The position numbers and the translations under genes were made by a program. A stretch of DNA of 19,921 bases from Colimorpha sp964483145. GTDB lineage: Bacteria > Bacteroidota > Bacteroidia > Bacteroidales > P3. Location of the stretch: assembly GCA_964483145.1 (NCBI GenBank), contig CAZAAK010000046.1, forward strand, positions 1 to 19,921, in the 5' to 3' direction. The notes beneath the pieces were generated by a model that saw only the letters and a list, made by a program, of their open reading frames with translations, searched no databases and was not told the DNA's origin. This document shows positions 16,944 through 19,921 of this stretch, piece after piece. The first letter of the stretch is position 1. Every line of letters starts with the position of its first letter.

Positions 16944-18056
16944 TTACTCGGGGTTCTGTTGCCCCTCGAGGTCGCCCTTCTGCGGGCATGCCTCGGCTTG
17001 CCTGTCCATCAGTGTTTTCTGCACCCTCACACTCTCGGCATGTATCTTTTCGAATATCTCCTTTACAAAATCCTCTGCCAGGCCCAGTTCCCCAGCCTCT
17101 GCCATCCGTTGCCGCAGCAATGCGTCCCACCGCTTGGGCTGGAACACCGCTAGGTTGCCTTGGGCCTTCACCTGAGCAATCTCCCCGCACACCTCCAGGC
17201 GTGCGGCTAACAGGCGTAGCAACTGGTCGTCGAGGCGGTCTATCCGGCCGCGCAACAGACGTAGCTGTTCGTCCGCCTCGGTGCTGTCGGTCCGGCGTAG
17301 CACCAAAGTCGCCAACAGCCTCTCCAAACCCTTGGGGGTTATCTGTTGCCGGGCATCCGTCAACGCCTCTTCGGGGCGGGGGTGCACCTCCACCATCAGG
17401 CCGTCGAAGCCCAAATCCAATGCCGTCTGCGCCACCTCCGGCAGTAGCTCCCTGCAGCCGGCTATGTGGCTGGGGTCCGTAATGATGGGCACTTCGGGCA
17501 TTGCTCGGCGCAGCTCTATAGGCACCTCCCACAAGGGGTGGTTGCGGTAACCACCGTTCCTTAGGACGTCAAAGCCCCTGTGCACCGCCATCACATCCGT
17601 CAGCCCTGCCTGCCGGCAACGCTCTATGGCACCTATCCACAAGCGCACATCGGGGCTTGGTGCATTCTTCACCATCACCGCCAGCCCCGAGCCCCTCATC
17701 GCTTCGGCAAGCTCCTGCACCATAAACGGGTTTGCCGTGGTGCGGGCACCTATCCACACCCCCTCTAGGCCGTAGCGTAGCGCCGCCTGCACATGCTCTG
17801 GACGCGCTACCTCGCAGGCAAAACGCAGTTTCCGCCCCTGTCCATCCAGTTCCCCAGCTACCTCCGCAATCCACCTCAAGGCCTCTTCGCCCCAACCCTC
17901 AAATCCGCCCGGCCGCGTGCGCGGCTTCCACACGCCGCAGCGCACCATCGCCACTTGCGGCATCTGCGCCAAGGCCGTGGCCACCGCGCGCAGCTGCCCT
18001 AGCGACTCCACGCTGCAGGGCCCCGCCACCACAATAGGTTTTCCATCTTCCATCAT
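16944..18056 (-). CDS. Bifunctional 3-deoxy-7-phosphoheptulonate synthase / chorismate mutase type II
   Basis: The 370-residue cytoplasmic fusion catalyses the first step of the shikimate pathway and, separately, chorismate to prephenate. Residues about 5-260 form a class I-beta DAHP synthase barrel: VAGPCSVES at 9-18, VWKPRTRPGGFEG, WIGARTTANPF, MVKNAPSPD, AVHRGF and ITDPSHIAGCRELL. Residues about 275-355 are an AroQ-type all-helical mutase (LRGRIDRLDDQLLRLLAAR, EIAQVKAQ). The fusion order is the usual Bacteroidota one. The N-terminus is about a dozen residues shorter than most relatives I know; an in-frame stop at 18060-18062 shows this is the true limit. An alternative ATG at 18053 differs by one residue. 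The gene lies 20 nt after the helicase-associated-domain gene and 18 nt before the lipoprotein gene, within one apparent operon. The fused mutase may give feedback control by prephenate, as known for related fusions; nothing in the DNA shows attenuation. Confidence 0.92.
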   Translation of the reverse strand: MMEDGKPIVVAGPCSVESLGQLRAVATALAQMPQVAMVRCGVWKPRTRPGGFEGWGEEALRWIAEVAGELDGQGRKLRFACEVARPEHVQAALRYGLEGVWIGARTTANPFMVQELAEAMRGSGLAVMVKNAPSPDVRLWIGAIERCRQAGLTDVMAVHRGFDVLRNGGYRNHPLWEVPIELRRAMPEVPIITDPSHIAGCRELLPEVAQTALDLGFDGLMVEVHPRPEEALTDARQQITPKGLERLLATLVLRRTDSTEADEQLRLLRGRIDRLDDQLLRLLAARLEVCGEIAQVKAQGNLAVFQPKRWDALLRQRMAEAGELGLAEDFVKEIFEKIHAESVRVQKTLMDRQAEACPQKGDLEGQQNPE

Positions 18057-18076
18057 AGCCTATACTTCGTGGGCTT

Positions 18077-18289
18077 TCAACCCAGCCGCCGCATTGCGCC
18101 TAGCTCGGCGAGCATCTTCTGGCGCTCACCGTCCAGCCGGCCTTGCTTTATCAGCCGCTGGTTGTACTTCCACCAGTTCAGCAAGCCGCGGTTCTCCACC
18201 TTGCGTTTGTCCGGCAAGTGGCCATGCTCTACAACAAACGCTTTGAGCATCGCATAGTTTGCAAGCCAAGTATCTTCTCGCTTCGACAT
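18077..18289 (-). CDS. Small stand-alone helicase-associated (HA) domain protein
   Basis: The 70-residue protein is essentially one HA domain (PF03457-like), residues about 6-66: W8, the YAMLKAF helix, EHGHLPD, LLNWWKYNQR, GRLDGERQKMLAELGA. In larger proteins these domains are found, often in tandem, at the C-terminus of helicase-like proteins and are thought to bind nucleic acid. No helicase is nearby. The ATG at 18289 gives exactly one complete domain, so the protein need not be a fragment, although a relic of a longer multi-HA protein is possible. It is the first gene of the cluster that continues with DAHP synthase 20 nt downstream, and it could be a small nucleic-acid-binding regulator; that is speculation. 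Confidence 0.72.
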   Translation of the reverse strand: MSKREDTWLANYAMLKAFVVEHGHLPDKRKVENRGLLNWWKYNQRLIKQGRLDGERQKMLAELGAMRRLG

Positions 18290-18457
18290 CGTGGCGCGTC
18301 TTGTAATGCAACTTAGGATCCAATCCGGTTGGCGGCATTACCCAATCCGGCAAAAGCCCAGCAACGCCTCCCTATGCGCAAATCCCCCACAGCGCCCCAC
18401 GCCACGCCGCTCCACTTTCTTGGGGGATAATTGGCAAGGAACGAGGGCGACCCAAGA
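18290..18457. other. Intergenic region with a 9-nt direct repeat
   Basis: No gene is supported in these 168 nt. CCAATCCGG occurs exactly twice, 22 nt apart start to start (18320-18328 and 18342-18350), upstream of the minus-strand HA/DAHP synthase cluster. A protein-binding site is possible. No TAnnTTTG element could be found on the minus strand. Confidence 0.4.
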
Positions 18458-19188
18458 CTATAGGATAGCCTCCTTGATGCTCTGCACTATATAGCGCACA
18501 TCGTCGTCCGTCACCATTGGTCCGGCAGGCAAGCAGATGCCTACCTTGAACAGCGCTTCCGACACCCCGCTGACGTAGGCTGGGGCATCCTTGTAGACGG
18601 GTTGCTTGTGCATGGGCTTCCACACGGGGCGCGCCTCCACCTTCTTCGAGAGCATATATACGCGCAGCGCCTCCACGTTGTCGTTCGGCTGGCAGTCTGT
18701 CGTGGGGCTGTCCACCATGTGTATCACCCCGGCAGCGCCGCCCACGGCGGTCTTCACCACCTCCTTGTAGGCATTCTCCTGCCCTTTCACCGCAGTGCGG
18801 GGTCGAGCGTGGCGGTGCAGAGCCAGTAGTTGGAGTCGTAGTCCGCATTGGGGGCCTCGTGCAGTGCAATGCCTTCCACACCCCTAAGCAGCTCACTGTA
18901 AAGCGCCTGCACATGCTTGTGGTGGGCAATGTGCGCCTCAAGCACTGTCATCTGCCCGCGCCCGATGCCGGCGCACACGTTGCTCATGCGGTAGTTGTAG
19001 CCGATGGCGGTGTGCTGATAGTAGGGGTAAGCGTCGCGGGCCTGTGTGGCATACCACATCACTTTGTTCTTACTCTCGGCATCCTTGCACACAAGAGCGC
19101 CGCCGCCCGAAGTGGTTATCATCTTGTTGCCGTTGAACGACAGCACGCCGATTTTCTCCTCCCGCACTCCACCAACGCTGTGACGCAA
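18458..19188 (-). pseudogene. DegT/DnrJ/EryC1/StrS aminotransferase remnant, truncated and frameshifted
   Basis: Two adjacent frames together encode the C-terminal part of a PLP-dependent sugar aminotransferase of the LegC/PglE/WecE type. The first frame has the PLP-lysine segment IGVLSFNGNKMITTSGGGAL, then NYRMSNVCAGIG and NYWLCTATLDPALR, ending at TGA 18787-18789. The second, from about 18790 to 18458, continues KGQENAYKEVV, EARPVWKPMHKQPVYK, LFKVGICLPAGPMV and DDVRYIVQSIKEAIL. Inserting one G in the GG at 18790-18791 would read LRVKGQENAY and restore one frame. Family proteins have about 180 residues before the PLP lysine; here homology stops near 19155 and the sequence upstream matches nothing in the family. 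The first frame has no ATG (a TTG at 19188 is the only candidate). These enzymes make amino sugars for surface glycans. The frameshift could be real or a sequencing error; the N-terminal loss is not explained by it. Confidence 0.85.
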
Positions 19189-19339
19189 AGTGAGTACCCG
19201 ACAACGGCACTCCCACCACTTCCTCCCGCATATTCACGACGCAAAATTTCCGCGAAGCGAGGAATAATGAAAACTCTCGAAATCTTCAATAGGTAAAAGA
19301 GTATCACCACTACGATTCGCACCGCACTTATCGACAACA

Positions 19340-19453
19340 ATGACGACTACAACCTCCACAAAGACAACGACAACCATCTCGAAAAGCGGCACGATGATCG
19401 GCGGCGCGGCCTCAATGGCAGCGAGTTCCCCTGAAAGGGGATATCAATGGTAG
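19340..19453 (+). CDS. Candidate small ORF, Thr/Ser-rich 37-residue peptide (doubtful)
   Basis: An ATG at 19340 opens 37 codons ending at TAG 19451-19453. The peptide is MTTTTSTKTTTTISKSGT followed by a small-residue segment MIGGAASMAASSP. The composition follows directly from the low-complexity A/C-rich DNA, and there is no promoter match or ribosome-binding evidence. It is recorded only because nothing else occupies the stretch. Confidence 0.12.
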   Translation: MTTTTSTKTTTTISKSGTMIGGAASMAASSPERGYQW

Positions 19454-19609
19454 CCGACAGGGGTTGAGACCGCCGGCGGTTGCGAATCTATGCAGCAATC
19501 GCCAATCGGTCGCCGTGGACAACAAGCGGTCCGCAGAAGCCGTAGACTCCGAAGGATGCCACACAGGGCGGGTGGGTAAGCTTCGGTAACTGAACACGAC
19601 CGAGGCAGT

Positions 19610-19628
19610 GCGGAAGCCCCGCTTCCGC
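19610..19628. repeat. Perfect inverted repeat, 8-bp stem, 3-nt loop
   Basis: GCGGAAGC (19610-19617) and GCTTCCGC (19621-19628) pair perfectly around CCC. It has no adjacent T run, so it is not a standard terminator. It is followed 11 nt later by a second, longer hairpin. Confidence 0.8.
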
Positions 19629-19639
19629 CATAAACCACA

Positions 19640-19668
19640 TCAGCGGGCTGACTGCATCAGCCCGCTGA
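19640..19668. repeat. Perfect inverted repeat, 12-bp stem, 5-nt loop
   Basis: TCAGCGGGCTGA (19640-19651) and TCAGCCCGCTGA (19657-19668) pair perfectly around CTGCA. This is the strongest hairpin in the right-hand region, and it has no T run on either side. Confidence 0.85.
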
Positions 19669-19921
19669 CTCCTCTCTGCCCATTAGGGCAAGTCTTCCGC
19701 CATCGCAGCGCCAGCGGAGATGACGGGAGTCTTGCCGGGCGTTTAACCGGAGCGCAAGCCAAGTCTCCGAAGCCCGGCGCAGCCGGAGCTGCGGAGTCTT
19801 GCTGCGCGGAGTCAATAAAGTGAAAGTGCCGCAGGGACTGGAACCAAGGTGGTGACGCGCAGCCGTAGGCGAAGTGTCACGACCTTGACCGCTTCGAAGA
19901 AATCGAGCGCATCGAGCCCAA

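Larger units (their letters stand above)
19189..19921. other. Hairpin-rich region without a convincing gene, possible repeated or mobile element
   Basis: These 733 nt replace the expected 5' half of the aminotransferase gene and run to the window edge. No frame on either strand has a recognisable domain. The part at about 19330-19385 is an A/C-rich low-complexity tract with three-base periodicity. From 19427 on there is a series of inverted repeats: TCCCCT/AGGGGA (19427-19441), the palindrome ACCGCCGGCGGT (19469-19480), an 8-bp stem (19610-19628), a 12-bp stem (19640-19668), TGCCC/GGGCA (19677-19690) and GTGAC/GTCAC near 19852-19880. GGAGTCTTGC is repeated at 19726 and 19793. This resembles a structured RNA or a repeat element more than coding DNA. 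I do not recognise its family. Confidence 0.45.

Noticed and set aside
16732..17532. A 266-codon open frame on the minus strand
   Set aside because: It overlaps the DAHP synthase/chorismate mutase gene and the lipoprotein gene in another frame, and its composition is typical of a GC-rich shadow frame.
18419..18456. CTTGGG/CCCAAG inverted repeat as terminator of the aminotransferase remnant
   Set aside because: The stem is only 6 bp with a loop of about 26 nt and no T run, so it is too weak to call.
19340..19453. RiPP precursor with a double-glycine motif for the radical SAM enzyme
   Set aside because: The peptide is a by-product of low-complexity DNA, is 3 kb from the enzyme on the opposite strand, and has no leader-like features. 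The lipoprotein is a far better partner.
19420..19921. Integron attC sites, tRNA, CRISPR or a complete group II intron
   Set aside because: No paired attC core sites around the hairpins, no cloverleaf or TTCGA arm, no regularly spaced repeats, and no domain V-like motif or reverse transcriptase were found.

Overview
The window is a 19.9-kb stretch of a Bacteroidota genome, most likely a fairly GC-rich Bacteroidales. Three things support this. Several genes are preceded by the Bacteroidota -7 promoter element TAnnTTTG, and no Shine-Dalgarno sequence is evident. The protein families are typical of the group: a TonB receptor with a carboxypeptidase-like regulatory domain paired with a DUF4249 lipoprotein, the fused DAHP synthase/chorismate mutase, a nucleoside kinase with a ThrRS-like N-terminus, and the radical SAM/lipoprotein pair TIGR04133/TIGR04134. 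The genus cannot be told from the sequence.

Layout. (1) 1-7557: a secreted GH20 hexosaminidase (+) converges on a cytoplasmic nucleoside kinase (-). That kinase is divergent from a roughly 1000-residue secreted Sel1-repeat protein (+), which ends at a strong bidirectional terminator. (2) 7579-9074: Xaa-Pro aminopeptidase (-) shares a compact divergent promoter region with glutamine synthetase (+). (3) 9074-15226, all on +: glnA, folK, a TonB-dependent receptor, a DUF4249 lipoprotein and shikimate kinase. The first three overlap, so folate and nitrogen metabolism are transcriptionally linked to an outer-membrane uptake pair of unknown ligand. (4) 15305-18289, all on -: a tight cluster, in transcription order, of a stand-alone helicase-associated-domain protein, DAHP synthase/chorismate mutase, a putative lipoprotein and a radical SAM/SPASM enzyme, with gaps of 13-20 nt. 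(5) 18458-19921: a DegT-family aminotransferase remnant with a one-base frameshift, missing its N-terminal half. It abuts about 730 nt of hairpin-rich sequence without a convincing gene.

The least understood content is the radical SAM/lipoprotein pair. A predicted SPASM maturase sits directly behind its putative lipoprotein partner and shares an apparent operon with the first enzyme of aromatic amino acid synthesis, while shikimate kinase lies convergently next to it. The structured right-hand end, which has replaced the start of the aminotransferase gene, is the other region the gene annotation does not explain. It is probably a repeated or mobile element, or an assembly edge.
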